Counted from the first letter of the stretch, positions 42,853 to 52,271 are shown. The stretch: DNA of 64,000 bases from CAJCJE01 sp035948315 (GCA_035948315.1 DASZJG010000057.1:117175-181174); one strand, 5' to 3'. Numbers and translations are program-made. Notes: generated from the letters alone by a model not told the origin.

Positions 42853-44258
42853 GCCTGGTGCCTCCGGGTCCACTCCGGCAGCGTCAACGGTCCACGTTGG
42901 ACACCGATCCACTGCCGTTTGGTGAAGCCGGGCATCTGGTTCTCCGCGCCGTGCCGTGCGTGCGCGTCGTTCACGTGCACCTCGCCGGCCTGCAACCGTT
43001 CCGCGACGGCAAGGCCGCGGATCAGGTCGCGGGTGAAGACGGAGTTCATCAGCATCGGGTAGCCGTTGATCAGCTCGACGGCCTCGTCCTCGCTGTCCAC
43101 CACGGTCACCGGCAGCACCGGCCCGAAGATCTCGTCGGTGAACGCGGGCATGTCCGGCCGGACGTCGGTGAGCACCGTCGGCCGGTAGAACAGGCCGTCG
43201 TAGGTGCCGCCGACGACCACCTCGGCGCCCTTGGCGATGGACGGTTCGACGATCGTCTTGTGCAGCCGGTCGCGCTGGATCTCGCTGATCAGCGGGCCCT
43301 GTTCGACCGCGTCGGTCATCGGGTCGCCGACGCGCAGCGCCGCGATTCGCTCGACCAGCGCGGCGACGTAGGGTTCGGCGACGTCGCGGTGCACGATATG
43401 CCGGCTCGCGCTGATGCAGGTCTGGCCCTGGAATTCCAGCGCAGCGATCATGGCGCAGGACGCGGCGAGATCGATGTCGGCGTCCTCCAGCACCAGGAAC
43501 GCGTTGTTGCCGCCGAGTTCGACGGCCACCGGCTGGAGGGTTTTCGCGGCGTGCGCGGCGATGGCGAGGCCGACCTCGCGGGAACCGGTGAAGTGCACCA
43601 GATCCAGGCCGGGATGTTCGGCGAGCGCCTTGCCCGCGGGCACGCCGTCGCCGGTGACCACGTTGAAGACGCCCGGCGGGAAGCTGGCTTCGTGCGCGGC
43701 CTCGGCGAGCACCTGGCCGCCGATGATCGGGGTGAGTTCGGCGGGTTTGAGCACGATCGTGTTGCCGAAGGCGAGGCCGGGCGCGACCGCGCGCATGGCC
43801 AGGTTCATCGGGTAGTTCCACGGCGTGATCACGCCGAGCACGCCCAGCGGCACCGCGCGGGACAGCGAGAGCTTGTCGGCCTTGTACGGCGGCAGGATGT
43901 CGCCCGCGTTCTCGCCGACCTGCACCGCCGAGATGTGCAGCTGCCGGATGCTGGTGCCGACCTCGTCCTGCGCCTTGGCGCGCACGCCGCCGGTTTCGCG
44001 CATGCTCTGCTCGACGAGTTCGTCGAACCGCGTCTCCAGGATCTCGGCGAAGCGGCGCAACCGGGCGGACCGGTCCGGCGCGGACAGTGCGGCCCAACCG
44101 GGCTGGGCGCGACGTGCGGCGGCGACCGCGCGATCCACGTCGACGGCGCGCGCCCGCGCGTAGGAGCCGATGACGTTGCCGGTGGCCTTCTCGGTGACCT
44201 CGCCGCTCGCGCCGTCGGCCGCCGGTCCGAACTGCCCGTCGATGTAGAGCTGGCCCAC
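42849..44258 (-). CDS. NAD(P)-dependent aldehyde dehydrogenase
   Basis: A 469-residue aldehyde dehydrogenase. VITPWNYPMNLAMRAVAPGLAFGNTIVLKPAE, the catalytic Glu in VAVELGGNNAFLV and the Cys in FQGQTCISASRH are intact. Sequence style is near benzaldehyde/vanillin or succinate-semialdehyde dehydrogenases, yet the operon suggests a sugar aldehyde. The GTG at 44258 has GAAGGGG upstream; an ATG at 44294 would place the start inside the operator palindrome and is rejected. First gene of the operon. Confidence 0.88.
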   Translation of the reverse strand: MGQLYIDGQFGPAADGASGEVTEKATGNVIGSYARARAVDVDRAVAAARRAQPGWAALSAPDRSARLRRFAEILETRFDELVEQSMRETGGVRAKAQDEVGTSIRQLHISAVQVGENAGDILPPYKADKLSLSRAVPLGVLGVITPWNYPMNLAMRAVAPGLAFGNTIVLKPAELTPIIGGQVLAEAAHEASFPPGVFNVVTGDGVPAGKALAEHPGLDLVHFTGSREVGLAIAAHAAKTLQPVAVELGGNNAFLVLEDADIDLAASCAMIAALEFQGQTCISASRHIVHRDVAEPYVAALVERIAALRVGDPMTDAVEQGPLISEIQRDRLHKTIVEPSIAKGAEVVVGGTYDGLFYRPTVLTDVRPDMPAFTDEIFGPVLPVTVVDSEDEAVELINGYPMLMNSVFTRDLIRGLAVAERLQAGEVHVNDAHARHGAENQMPGFTKRQWIGVQRGPLTLPEWTRRHQA

Positions 44259-44274
44259 CCGTCGCCCCTTCGTT

Positions 44275-44295
44275 TTTGACTTAAAACAAGTCAAA
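44275..44295. promoter_or_regulatory. Palindromic operator upstream of the ALDH operon
   Basis: An 8-bp inverted repeat, TTTGACTT and AAGTCAAA, with a 5-base spacer AAAAC. It lies between the ROK gene and the ALDH operon, 17 bp from the ALDH start, and is the obvious binding site for that ROK regulator. Confidence 0.75.
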
Positions 44296-44338
44296 GGTTA
44301 GGACGCACGTCACATGCCGTCAATGGCCAGTTATTAAC

Positions 44339-45559
44339 TCAGCCCGCCTCCACCGCGGGGTCGGCCGGCAGCGAGCCGCTGCGCAGCAGCGCGAGCATCG
44401 GCAGGCTGGCCGCGCCCCGGGCGACCGCGTCCGAGCCGGACTCGCCGAGGCCGATGGTGACCGCGCCATAGGCGTGCGGCAGCGCGTGCCGCCTGGCAAC
44501 CTCGCGTACCTGCGGCAGGATGCGCGGGCCGAGCACAAGACCGGCCCAGCCGGCAATGACCACCCGGTCCGGCGCGAGCAGGTTGATCAGGTTCCCGACC
44601 CCGACACCGAGCACCTTGGCGGTCTGGTCCAGCACGTCGCGGGCCACGTCATCGGCGTCCGCGCGGGCAACCAGCGCACGCAGCGCCTCCTGCGGCCCGA
44701 GCCTGCCGACCGCGCCGTCACCGCCCGAATCGCGGTAGCGCGCGAGCACGGCCTCCGCGCCGACATAGGCTTCCAGGCAGCCGGTCGAGCCGCAGCGGCA
44801 CGGCCTGCCGTCCAGGTCGACGACGGTGTGCCCCCACTCGCTGGTCAGGCCGGAGCCGCCGCGCGGCGAGGAGTCGCTGGTCATCAGCGCGGCACCGATA
44901 CCGATGCCGAGCAGCGTCACCACGGCGCGGTCGGCGCCTCGACCCGCACCGAACCACATCTCGGCCTGACCGAGCGCGGTCGCGCAGTTCTCCAGGTGCA
45001 CCGGGGCGTGCGCGCCGGCCGCGACCATGCCGCCGAACGGGACCGCGTCCCAGCCGAGCGTGGGCGCGTAGACCAGGCCGTCGTCGGTCTCGCGCTCATC
45101 CACCGCGCCCGGCACACCGACCCCGACGCCGAGCAGCGGCACGCCGTCGCCCTTGGCCGTGACCTCGGCGATCGCGTCGGTCACCAGAGCGACGATGTGA
45201 CCGGGCGCGAGGTTGTCGCCCGGGGTGCGGCTGGTCATCCGCAAGGGGTTGAGCGCGCCGTCGAACAGGCCGACCCTGATCTCGGTCTCGCCGACGTCGA
45301 CCCCGGCGAAACGCAGGTTCTCGGTGGCCACCCGCAGGATGCCGCGCGGCCGGCCACCGGCCGAGCTGACCGAGCCCGCCTCGACGACGAGCCCGTCCGC
45401 GAGCAACTCGGTGACCACATTGGTCACCGTCGCCGAGCTCAGCCCGGTGAGTTCGGCCAGTTCCTGCCGACTGGCCGAGCCCTGCTCGTACAGCCGGGAC
45501 AGCGCGGCAGCGCGGTTGTACTTGCGCAGCGCGCGCGTGGTCCATCTCGACTCGGGCAT
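44339..45559 (-). CDS. ROK-family regulator of the ALDH-ThuA operon
   Basis: A 406-residue ROK repressor, a paralogue of the one at 32820. The winged HTH has ASRQELAELTGLSSATVTNVVTELL (about 20-48). The zinc motif SEWGHTVVDLDGRPCRCGSTGCLEAY is complete, and GVDVGETEIRVGL marks the ROK core. The ATG at 45559 (GTG 45562 is in frame) is chosen because the upstream extension to 45643 has no RBS. A TTGACAATTGTG stretch overlaps the start and may be an autoregulatory site. The ALDH operon lies downstream on the same strand. Confidence 0.9.
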   Translation of the reverse strand: MPESRWTTRALRKYNRAAALSRLYEQGSASRQELAELTGLSSATVTNVVTELLADGLVVEAGSVSSAGGRPRGILRVATENLRFAGVDVGETEIRVGLFDGALNPLRMTSRTPGDNLAPGHIVALVTDAIAEVTAKGDGVPLLGVGVGVPGAVDERETDDGLVYAPTLGWDAVPFGGMVAAGAHAPVHLENCATALGQAEMWFGAGRGADRAVVTLLGIGIGAALMTSDSSPRGGSGLTSEWGHTVVDLDGRPCRCGSTGCLEAYVGAEAVLARYRDSGGDGAVGRLGPQEALRALVARADADDVARDVLDQTAKVLGVGVGNLINLLAPDRVVIAGWAGLVLGPRILPQVREVARRHALPHAYGAVTIGLGESGSDAVARGAASLPMLALLRSGSLPADPAVEAG

Positions 45560-45660
45560 CACAATTGTCAAGTGTGCCAGGCAGAACGACCGATCGTGGT
45601 GATTCCGGCCTGACTTTGGTGGTTTGTGTTCAGTTCGCGACATCTGGGCCGGCGATCAGG

Positions 45661-45677
45661 CCGCGTGTTACACGCGG
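45661..45677. terminator. Small hairpin across the GNAT stop codon
   Basis: CCGCGTG-TTA-CACGCGG, a perfect 7-bp stem whose centre contains the TAA stop of the minus-strand gene. A modest terminator at best. Confidence 0.5.
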
Positions 45678-46189
45678 TCTCGGTCAGCAGGTTCGCGATG
45701 TCCGCATTGGACAGTCCGGGTGTCGCAAGCCAGCTCAACAGTCATGAACGTGCTGTTCGGGTCGGCGACGTATCCGCCGAACGGGCCGCAGTCGGTGAAG
45801 CCGTACTTGCGGTACAGGGCGCGGGCCGGTTCGAAGAACGCCATGCTGCCCGTTTCCAGCGACACCTGTGTCACGCCGCGCGCCCGTGCGTCGGCGAGGG
45901 CGTGTTCGAGCAGGGCCGAGGCGACGCCGTTGCCGCGCACGGCCGGGTCGGTGCGCATGCTCTTCAACTCGTCGTGGTTGCGGGTGAGGCTTTTCAGCGC
46001 GACCGTGCCGACCAGCGCGTCATCGAGCCGAGCCACCCACATCCGGATGCCGGGCGCGCGCAGACCACTCAGGTCCAGCGCGTGCCGGCTCTCCGGCGGG
46101 GCGGTCGGCTCCATGTCATCCAGGTGCGCCCGGAGGAAATCGCGCAGGTCGGCACGGGCGAAGTCGGCCGGATCGATCACGACGGTCAC
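45668..46189 (-). CDS. GNAT-family N-acetyltransferase
   Basis: A 173-residue GNAT protein resembling the YsnE type. The acetyl-CoA-binding motif is MRTDPAVRGNGVASALLEHALADARARG, followed by VSLETGSMAFFEPARALYRKYGF. The acceptor is unknown. It stands alone between the ROK gene and the sedolisin gene. Confidence 0.87.
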   Translation of the reverse strand: MTVVIDPADFARADLRDFLRAHLDDMEPTAPPESRHALDLSGLRAPGIRMWVARLDDALVGTVALKSLTRNHDELKSMRTDPAVRGNGVASALLEHALADARARGVTQVSLETGSMAFFEPARALYRKYGFTDCGPFGGYVADPNSTFMTVELACDTRTVQCGHREPADRDRV

Positions 46190-46212
46190 GGCCGCCAGTC
46201 AATCATGCCGCT

Positions 46213-47550
46213 TCAGTTCACCGCCTTGACCAGGGCGGGGACGAACACCGAGATGTCGCCCACGGTGCCCCAGCCGGAGGCGATGTCGTAGCCGGGACCA
46301 GCCGCGTAGCCGGGGACGGTGCCGCTGGGCGGCGTGTTGTTGCCGGTGGTGACGTCCTGCACGCCGTCCTTGAGACCGGCCGGGCCGAGCGTCCGGTAGA
46401 TCGCGGAGTTGACCAGGCCGAGGTTGTGGCCGTGGTTCATTTCGACCGCGAGCGCGAGCACGCCGAGGAACAGCGGCGCGGCCTCGGACGTGCCGGACGT
46501 GCCGTGCATGGCGATGTCCGGGTAGGCGCGCATGCCGCTGCCGGTGATCTGCTTGACCCCGTTCTGCCAGCTCGGCCGCTGATAGATGCCGGAGACGCCG
46601 GAACTGGACGCGTAGCCGTCGTTGGAGTTCCACAGGCTGTCCGGGTGCTGCAACCGAGCCGCGGGCGAGGCGGGGTACGGGGCGCCCTGCGACTCGCCGT
46701 AGAACTGGGTGCCGCCGACGCTGGTCGCGTACGGGTCGCTGCCCGGCCAGGTCGGCATGCGGTACGGGTAGTCGGTCGTGCCGTCGAGTTCCTGCACGGT
46801 CGGGCCCCGGTCGCCGGAGGCCATCACCAGCGAGATGCCGGCCTTGTCCGCGCGCTGGAAGGTCGGGTCGAGATCCTGGGTGATCTCCTGCGGCGATGAG
46901 AAGTCGCCCTCGGCGGTGTAGGTGGCCAGGTAGATGCCGTTGACCAGCTTGTGCACCCGGAGGTAGTCGATGGCGGTCATCATCTCGGGGAAGCCGGTCA
47001 TGCCCTCGGTCTCGTCGACCGGGGTGGCCACCACCAGGATGTGCGCGGAGGGCGCGATCTCGTGCATGGACTCGACGTCGAGGTCGACCTCGCCGCGCCA
47101 ACCGAGACAGTCCTGATAGGTCGTCGGATTGGTGTTCTTCAGCGAGTCGCAGGTGGGCACCGCGCCGGCCGGCTGGAGCTGGGTGACCTGGACCGGGGGT
47201 AAGCCGTTGTCCTGGTCGTACTGGGCCATCACCGCGTCGATGTTCGGGTCCCCGAAGGACACCACGGTCGCGATCGACGTGCCCTGGCCGGTGTCGCCCT
47301 CGTTCCACAGGGTCGGCGCGCCATAGGCGTTGGCGCGCGGGAACTGGGTCGCGGTGAGCGCCTCCATGGCCTTGGCCCGCTGCACCGGGTCGGCCGACGC
47401 GCCGACCTTGGTGGCGTCGGCCGAGAACACGTGGTGTTTGGCCGGCCCGGGTAACCGGGGCGCGGCCAGGGCCGGGGTGAGTCCGGCGACGAGCAGGGAC
47501 GCTGTGCAGGCGCCGAGGAGCGCGCTGACGAGCAGGGTTCTTCTTGGCAT
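46213..47550 (-). CDS. Secreted S53-family (sedolisin) serine-carboxyl peptidase
   Basis: A 445-residue secreted protease. Signal peptide to about residue 30 (TPALAAPRLP). The catalytic residues are visible: Glu154 and Asp158 in WRGEVDLDVE, the oxyanion Asp247 in VMASGDRGPT and Ser355 in GTSGTSEAAP. The C-terminal calcium site reads GPGYDIASGWGT. Unlike typical sedolisins, which have a propeptide of about 150-190 residues, only about 40 residues separate the signal from the catalytic domain. Such enzymes work at acid pH. It is a single gene. Confidence 0.88.
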   Translation of the reverse strand: MPRRTLLVSALLGACTASLLVAGLTPALAAPRLPGPAKHHVFSADATKVGASADPVQRAKAMEALTATQFPRANAYGAPTLWNEGDTGQGTSIATVVSFGDPNIDAVMAQYDQDNGLPPVQVTQLQPAGAVPTCDSLKNTNPTTYQDCLGWRGEVDLDVESMHEIAPSAHILVVATPVDETEGMTGFPEMMTAIDYLRVHKLVNGIYLATYTAEGDFSSPQEITQDLDPTFQRADKAGISLVMASGDRGPTVQELDGTTDYPYRMPTWPGSDPYATSVGGTQFYGESQGAPYPASPAARLQHPDSLWNSNDGYASSSGVSGIYQRPSWQNGVKQITGSGMRAYPDIAMHGTSGTSEAAPLFLGVLALAVEMNHGHNLGLVNSAIYRTLGPAGLKDGVQDVTTGNNTPPSGTVPGYAAGPGYDIASGWGTVGDISVFVPALVKAVN

Positions 47551-47606
47551 GCCCGGACGCTAGTCGGAGCGTGCGCGGGAGCAGAGCCTGCTTAAGTAGG
47601 GAAAAG

Positions 47607-48398
47607 TCAGCGCGGGTCGATGCGGGCGTGCATCTCCCAGACCAGGATCTCGGCGGGTTCGACCGCGGTCACCCGCTGTCCCTCGGCGGCGGTGAGCCGG
47701 GCCGCGTCGCCCGTGCCGAGCAGGCCGGCGCCCTCCAGACGCACGGTGCCGCGGGCGACGAACAGGTGCACGAACGGCGCGTCCGGCAGTTCGACGCTGC
47801 CGCCGGTGGCCAGCCGGGCCGCGAACAGGGCGGCGTCGCGCTGCTTGATGCGGATCGCGCTGTGGCCCTTGTCGCGCGGCATGCCGGAGGCGACCGGGAC
47901 GAGGCCGCCGCGCAGCAGCTCGTCGTCGATCTCGAGCTGTTCGTAGCCGGGCCGGATGCCGGGCTCGTCGGGCACCACCCACATCTGGATGAAATGCACC
48001 GGATCGGCGTGTTCGGCCTGACCGGTGAGCCGCCAGGCGTCGTTCTTCTCGGAATGCAGAATTCCGGTTCCCGCGCTCATCCGCTGCGCGAGACCGGGAT
48101 AGATCACATCCGAGTTGCCCTCGGAATCCTGGTGCACGAGTTGCCCCTGCAACACCCAGGTGACGATTTCCATGTCCTCGTGCGGATGCGTCTCGAAACC
48201 GGCGCCGGGGTCGACGACGTCGTCGTTGGACACGAGCAGCAAACCGAAGTGCGTGTTCGACGGATCGAAATGCCGACCGAACGAGAACGAGTGGTGCGAA
48301 TCGAGCCAGGACCACTTCGTGTGCATCCGGTCTTCGGCTCTGCGCAGATCCGTGTCCGTTGTCAATCCGGTCGGCGCCGGTGCTATCGAGAAACCCAT
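47607..48398 (-). CDS. Pirin-like bicupin protein
   Basis: A 263-residue pirin family protein. The N-terminal cupin keeps the metal residues in GFETHPHEDMEIVTWVLQGQLVHQD (His, His and Glu). SAGTGILHSEKN and FIQMWVVPDEPGIRPGYEQ follow. Some pirins have quercetinase activity. The frame is open upstream, but ATG 48398 has GAGGAG ten bases upstream. Substrate unknown. Confidence 0.9.
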   Translation of the reverse strand: MGFSIAPAPTGLTTDTDLRRAEDRMHTKWSWLDSHHSFSFGRHFDPSNTHFGLLLVSNDDVVDPGAGFETHPHEDMEIVTWVLQGQLVHQDSEGNSDVIYPGLAQRMSAGTGILHSEKNDAWRLTGQAEHADPVHFIQMWVVPDEPGIRPGYEQLEIDDELLRGGLVPVASGMPRDKGHSAIRIKQRDAALFAARLATGGSVELPDAPFVHLFVARGTVRLEGAGLLGTGDAARLTAAEGQRVTAVEPAEILVWEMHARIDPR

Positions 48399-48464
48399 CC
48401 CGCCCCACTCCTCAACTCGCCCGAAAGAACAGGATAGTTGATGGCGCAAGTAGGATTTTTGTGA

Positions 48465-50222
48465 CTATTTTTCGTCTCGCGCCAGCACGCTGGCCAGGGC
48501 GGATCGCAGTTTTTCCAGCGCACCAGCTGAATCGACTACGCTCCGTTGACGAAATGCGATGTAGCCGTCCGGGCGAATGAGCAGTGCGCCTTCCTCGTCG
48601 AGTTCGCCGACCCTACGCCATTCGCCGTAGGCGTCCCGCGCGTTTTCCGCGCCGATGCGCACGACGGGTAGCGGGATGCCGAACTCGGCCGCGCATTTCT
48701 CGGCCGCCTCGACCCAGACCAGCCCGGCGATTCCGGTGACGACGGTGAACGAACCATGGCCGACGAGATCCAATGTGGACATTCGTTGGCCGTTGTCGTC
48801 GACGAGCCAGGCGTGCGGCAGTTTCGCGCCGGGGCGGGTGGTCGGCCGGTGGAACAGTTCGCGGTCGCGCGGCCATTGTTCCGCCGGGCTGCCGTCGTCG
48901 AGCACGGCACCGGAGACGTAGCGCTGATTCAACTCGACACCGTGCGCGTTGAATTCGTAGTTCTTCAGCTGGATCGCGGCTTCCAGCGCGTCGCGCCGCT
49001 TCGTGCCCTCCGCGTTCGGTGCCCGGCAGGCGGCGAGACCGGCGGTGATGCCCTCGTCGTCGCCACCGCCCGCGATGCCCAGCGCCTCGAAGATCGGGCC
49101 GAACTGGTCGCGGCTGAGATTGGCCCGGTCGACGACCTGTTTGCCGATCGGCGCGCGTTCCGCCGAGTAGCTGTCCAGCAGGGCCGCGCCGGCCTGTCCA
49201 CGCAGCACCAGGGCGAGTTTCCAGGCCAGGTTGTAGGAGTCCTGGATGGACGTGTTGGAGCCGAGGCCGTTGGTCGGCGGATGCCGGTGCACGGCGTCGC
49301 CAGCGCAGAACACGCGACCGGCCGAATACCGGGTCGCGTAGCTGTGGTTGACCGTCCACAGCGAGGTCGAGGTGATGCGGACCGGGATGTCGGCGACGCC
49401 GAGCAGGTCGCGGACGATCTCGGTGGCCGCCGCGTCGTCGACCTCCGGCGGCGGCGCGTCGATGTCGTAACCCCAGGTGAGCAGCCATTCGTGCCACGGC
49501 CGCACCATCCGCACCAGGCCCATGCCGATGCCGCCGGTCTCCGCGCCGGGCCGCATCACCCAGTACAGGACGCTGGGCCGATGCGCGACATAGGCGGACA
49601 GGTCGGCCTCGAAGACGATGTTCATGCTGCCGGCCTTGCCGCTCTGCCCGGCGATCGGCAGGCCGATCTGCTCGGCGACCAGGCTGCGACCGCCGTCCGC
49701 GCCGATCAGGTAGCGGGCGCGGATGGTGTACCCCTCGCCGCGCACCCGGTCGAGCACGCGCGCGGTCACGCCGTCCTCGTCCTGCGCGAGCGAGCAGAAC
49801 TCGGTGTCCAGCCGGATCTTGGCGCCGCGCTTGGCCGCGTTGGACAGCAGGATCGGTTCCAGGTAGGTCTGCGGCAGGTCGATCATGCCGCACGGGCTGG
49901 CGCTCGCGTACTCGGACAGCGACGCCGGGCCGGTCCCCCAGGTCCTGATCCGGCCGATCTCCTCGCCGACGAGTCCGGTGCACAGCACGGTGTCGCCCAT
50001 CAGGTGCTGCGGGGTGCCGTCGGCCAGCGCCGCCTCCTCGACGCCGAGATCGCGCAGGACCTCCAGCGTGCGCTGGTTGGTGATGTGCGAGCGGGGCGTG
50101 TTCGCGACCCAGCCGTACTTGGTGACCAGGATCGTCGGCACGCCGTAGGTGGCCAGGGTCAGCGCGGCCGCGCCGCCTGCCGGGCCGCTGCCGACGACCA
50201 GCACATCGGTGTCGACGTTCAT
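48465..50222 (-). CDS. FAD-dependent aromatic monooxygenase (phenol/resorcinol hydroxylase-like)
   Basis: A 585-residue flavoprotein of the PHBH/TfdB group. The dinucleotide motif VVGSGPAGGAAALTLA lies at the N-terminus, the DG motif in LIGADGGRSLVAEQIG and the GD motif in RVFCAGDAVHRHPPTNGLG; the thioredoxin-like C-terminal domain is present. It hydroxylates a phenolic ring with NAD(P)H and O2. It is translationally coupled to the maleylacetate reductase/hydroxyquinol dioxygenase fusion, so the likely product is hydroxyquinol, from resorcinol or a similar phenol. The ATG at 50222 overlaps the fusion gene by 4 bp. Confidence 0.85.
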   Translation of the reverse strand: MNVDTDVLVVGSGPAGGAAALTLATYGVPTILVTKYGWVANTPRSHITNQRTLEVLRDLGVEEAALADGTPQHLMGDTVLCTGLVGEEIGRIRTWGTGPASLSEYASASPCGMIDLPQTYLEPILLSNAAKRGAKIRLDTEFCSLAQDEDGVTARVLDRVRGEGYTIRARYLIGADGGRSLVAEQIGLPIAGQSGKAGSMNIVFEADLSAYVAHRPSVLYWVMRPGAETGGIGMGLVRMVRPWHEWLLTWGYDIDAPPPEVDDAAATEIVRDLLGVADIPVRITSTSLWTVNHSYATRYSAGRVFCAGDAVHRHPPTNGLGSNTSIQDSYNLAWKLALVLRGQAGAALLDSYSAERAPIGKQVVDRANLSRDQFGPIFEALGIAGGGDDEGITAGLAACRAPNAEGTKRRDALEAAIQLKNYEFNAHGVELNQRYVSGAVLDDGSPAEQWPRDRELFHRPTTRPGAKLPHAWLVDDNGQRMSTLDLVGHGSFTVVTGIAGLVWVEAAEKCAAEFGIPLPVVRIGAENARDAYGEWRRVGELDEEGALLIRPDGYIAFRQRSVVDSAGALEKLRSALASVLARDEK

Positions 50223-52153
50223 GGCGTCTCCCGGACCGGGGCGATGTGGAAGGTGAAATCGAGCGAGCGCCACTCGCCGTCGACCGCGCGACCGTCCGGG
50301 GTCGGGCCGGTGTGCGGCTCGAATTCGACGATCAGGCCGTCCTTGACGCCGAACACGGTGTCCGAGTCGAGGTAGTCGCCGCCCGCCACGAACAGCTGGG
50401 TGATCAGCTTCTGGTAGCCGGGCGCCATGATCATGAAGTGCACGTGCGGCGCGCGGTAGGGATGCCGGCCGACCGCGTCGAGCATCTGGCCGACCGGGCC
50501 GTCGGCCGGGATCGGGTAGGCGGAGGGCAGGATCGACCAGAACCGCAGCGCGCCGTCGTCGTCCGCGGTGAACCGGGCGCGCAGCACCGGGCCGTCCAGG
50601 TCGGGCAGCTGCACGTCGTAGAAACCGTCCTCATTGGACTGCCATACGTCGACGACGGTGCCGGGCAGCGGATTGCCGTCCGGGTCGGCGATGCGCGCGG
50701 TCACGTACAGCGGCGTGCCGGTGAGGCCGCCCGCGATGTCCGCGCCGAGTTCCGTGCTCGGCGGACCCTCCACATAGAACGGTCCCAGCACGGCGGAGGG
50801 GGTGGTGTCCGGGGTGCGCGAGTTGGTCAGCGCGTCGACCACGCTGGACACGCCGAGCGTGTCGGAGAGCAGCACGAATTCCTGCCGGGTCGGCGTGGCG
50901 ATCTGGCCGGTCCTGGTGAGGAAGTCGATGGCATAGGCCCATTCCGGCTCGGTGAGGTCGTTGTCGATCGCGTAGCCGTGCAGGGTGCGGACCAGGTTGC
51001 CGAGCAGCGCTCGCACGCGCGGGTCGGGCGTGTGCGCGAAGCTGGCCAGGACCTCGTCGGTCAGCCAGGTCAGGTCCGGCACGGGCAGGCGCGCGGCGGC
51101 CAGGCGCTCGCCGTGCCAGGCGGCGCGGAGCAGGTCGGCCAGGCCGGCCTCGGTGACCTCGCGCGGGTTCGGGTAGGGCCGCGCCGAGGCGAGCGCGGCG
51201 ACCCTGGGCAGTTCCCGCTCGGGCAGACCGAGCGCGCGCAGCGAGGTCGGCGCGGGCAGCGACGCGATCAGGTCGAACACGCCGGCCGGTGCGTCCGGCA
51301 CGCCCAGCGCGTCGGCGATGCGGCGCATGGCTTCCGGTGCGGCAGCAGCGTTGTAGGCCATGGTGTGCGGCAGCAGCACGGTATGCGTCGCCGCGTGCGG
51401 CAGTGCGAACGAGCCGCCGACGGTGTGCGCGAGCTTGTGCTGCAACGCCATGCCGACGCTGCCCAGGCAGGTGCCGGCCAGCCACGCGCCGTGCAGCAGT
51501 TCGGCCCGCGCGTCCGCGTCGGTCGGCTGCCGCACGATGGCCGGCAGCGCGGCGGCGATGCGCCTGATCGCGTCCAGCGCGAGCAGGTCGGTGACCGGGT
51601 TGGCCTGCGTCGAGTAGAGCGCCTCGACCGCGTGCGCGAGCGCGTTGATCCCGCTGGTGACCGACGTGTCCAGCGGCAGGTACCTGCTCAGCTCGACGTC
51701 GTAGATGACCGTGTCCGGCAGCACGGCGGGCGACGTGAGGGTGGTCTTGAGGCCGTCCTCGGTCTGGCCGAGCACCGAGGTGACCTCGGAGCCCGCGTAG
51801 GTGGTGGGCAGCACGACCTGGGGCAGTTCGGTGCGCAGCGCGAGCGCCTTGCTCAGCCCGACCGTCGAACCGCCGCCGATCGCGACCAGGCAGTCCGCGT
51901 CGACATCGGTCAGCAGCCGCAGCGCCTTCTCGGTCACCTCGACCGGGGTGTGCATGGCGGGCGCGTCGAAGTGGCCGGCCAGCAGCTCACCGAGCGCCGC
52001 ATGAGCCTGCTGCGCGGCCGCGGACACGGCGGGCCCGGCGATCAGCAGCACCCGGCGCGCGTTGAGCAGCGTCACCTCCTCGCGCAGCCGCGCCACCGTC
52101 CCGCTGCCGAAGATCACCCTGGCCCGGCCGGCCGAGTACTCGAAGCTCTCCAT
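50219..52153 (-). CDS. Fusion: maleylacetate reductase - hydroxyquinol 1,2-dioxygenase
   Basis: One open frame of 644 residues with two enzymes. Residues 1 to about 352 are a maleylacetate reductase (iron-alcohol dehydrogenase fold; GGGSTVGLSKA, PTTYAGSEVT, GINALAHAVEALYS). Residues about 364-644 are an intradiol dioxygenase with an N-terminal linker helix domain; the iron ligands fit Tyr512 (DGFYDV), Tyr546 (SAYPIP), His570 and His572 (APHVHF). The dioxygenase cleaves hydroxyquinol to maleylacetate, and the reductase turns it into 3-oxoadipate, so both successive steps are in one chain. No frameshift or stop is seen at the junction. It is coupled to the monooxygenase gene. Confidence 0.9.
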   Translation of the reverse strand: MESFEYSAGRARVIFGSGTVARLREEVTLLNARRVLLIAGPAVSAAAQQAHAALGELLAGHFDAPAMHTPVEVTEKALRLLTDVDADCLVAIGGGSTVGLSKALALRTELPQVVLPTTYAGSEVTSVLGQTEDGLKTTLTSPAVLPDTVIYDVELSRYLPLDTSVTSGINALAHAVEALYSTQANPVTDLLALDAIRRIAAALPAIVRQPTDADARAELLHGAWLAGTCLGSVGMALQHKLAHTVGGSFALPHAATHTVLLPHTMAYNAAAAPEAMRRIADALGVPDAPAGVFDLIASLPAPTSLRALGLPERELPRVAALASARPYPNPREVTEAGLADLLRAAWHGERLAAARLPVPDLTWLTDEVLASFAHTPDPRVRALLGNLVRTLHGYAIDNDLTEPEWAYAIDFLTRTGQIATPTRQEFVLLSDTLGVSSVVDALTNSRTPDTTPSAVLGPFYVEGPPSTELGADIAGGLTGTPLYVTARIADPDGNPLPGTVVDVWQSNEDGFYDVQLPDLDGPVLRARFTADDDGALRFWSILPSAYPIPADGPVGQMLDAVGRHPYRAPHVHFMIMAPGYQKLITQLFVAGGDYLDSDTVFGVKDGLIVEFEPHTGPTPDGRAVDGEWRSLDFTFHIAPVRETP

Positions 52154-52271
52154 CGCGTCGCACCCCTGTGCACATAGGGACCCGTTGACCGTTCAGTGTC
52201 GGTGCCCGACGGCTCGATCCTCCTGCACGTGCGCGGCGTCCGCCTGCACGAAACGCGCACCGCCCGAGTGG

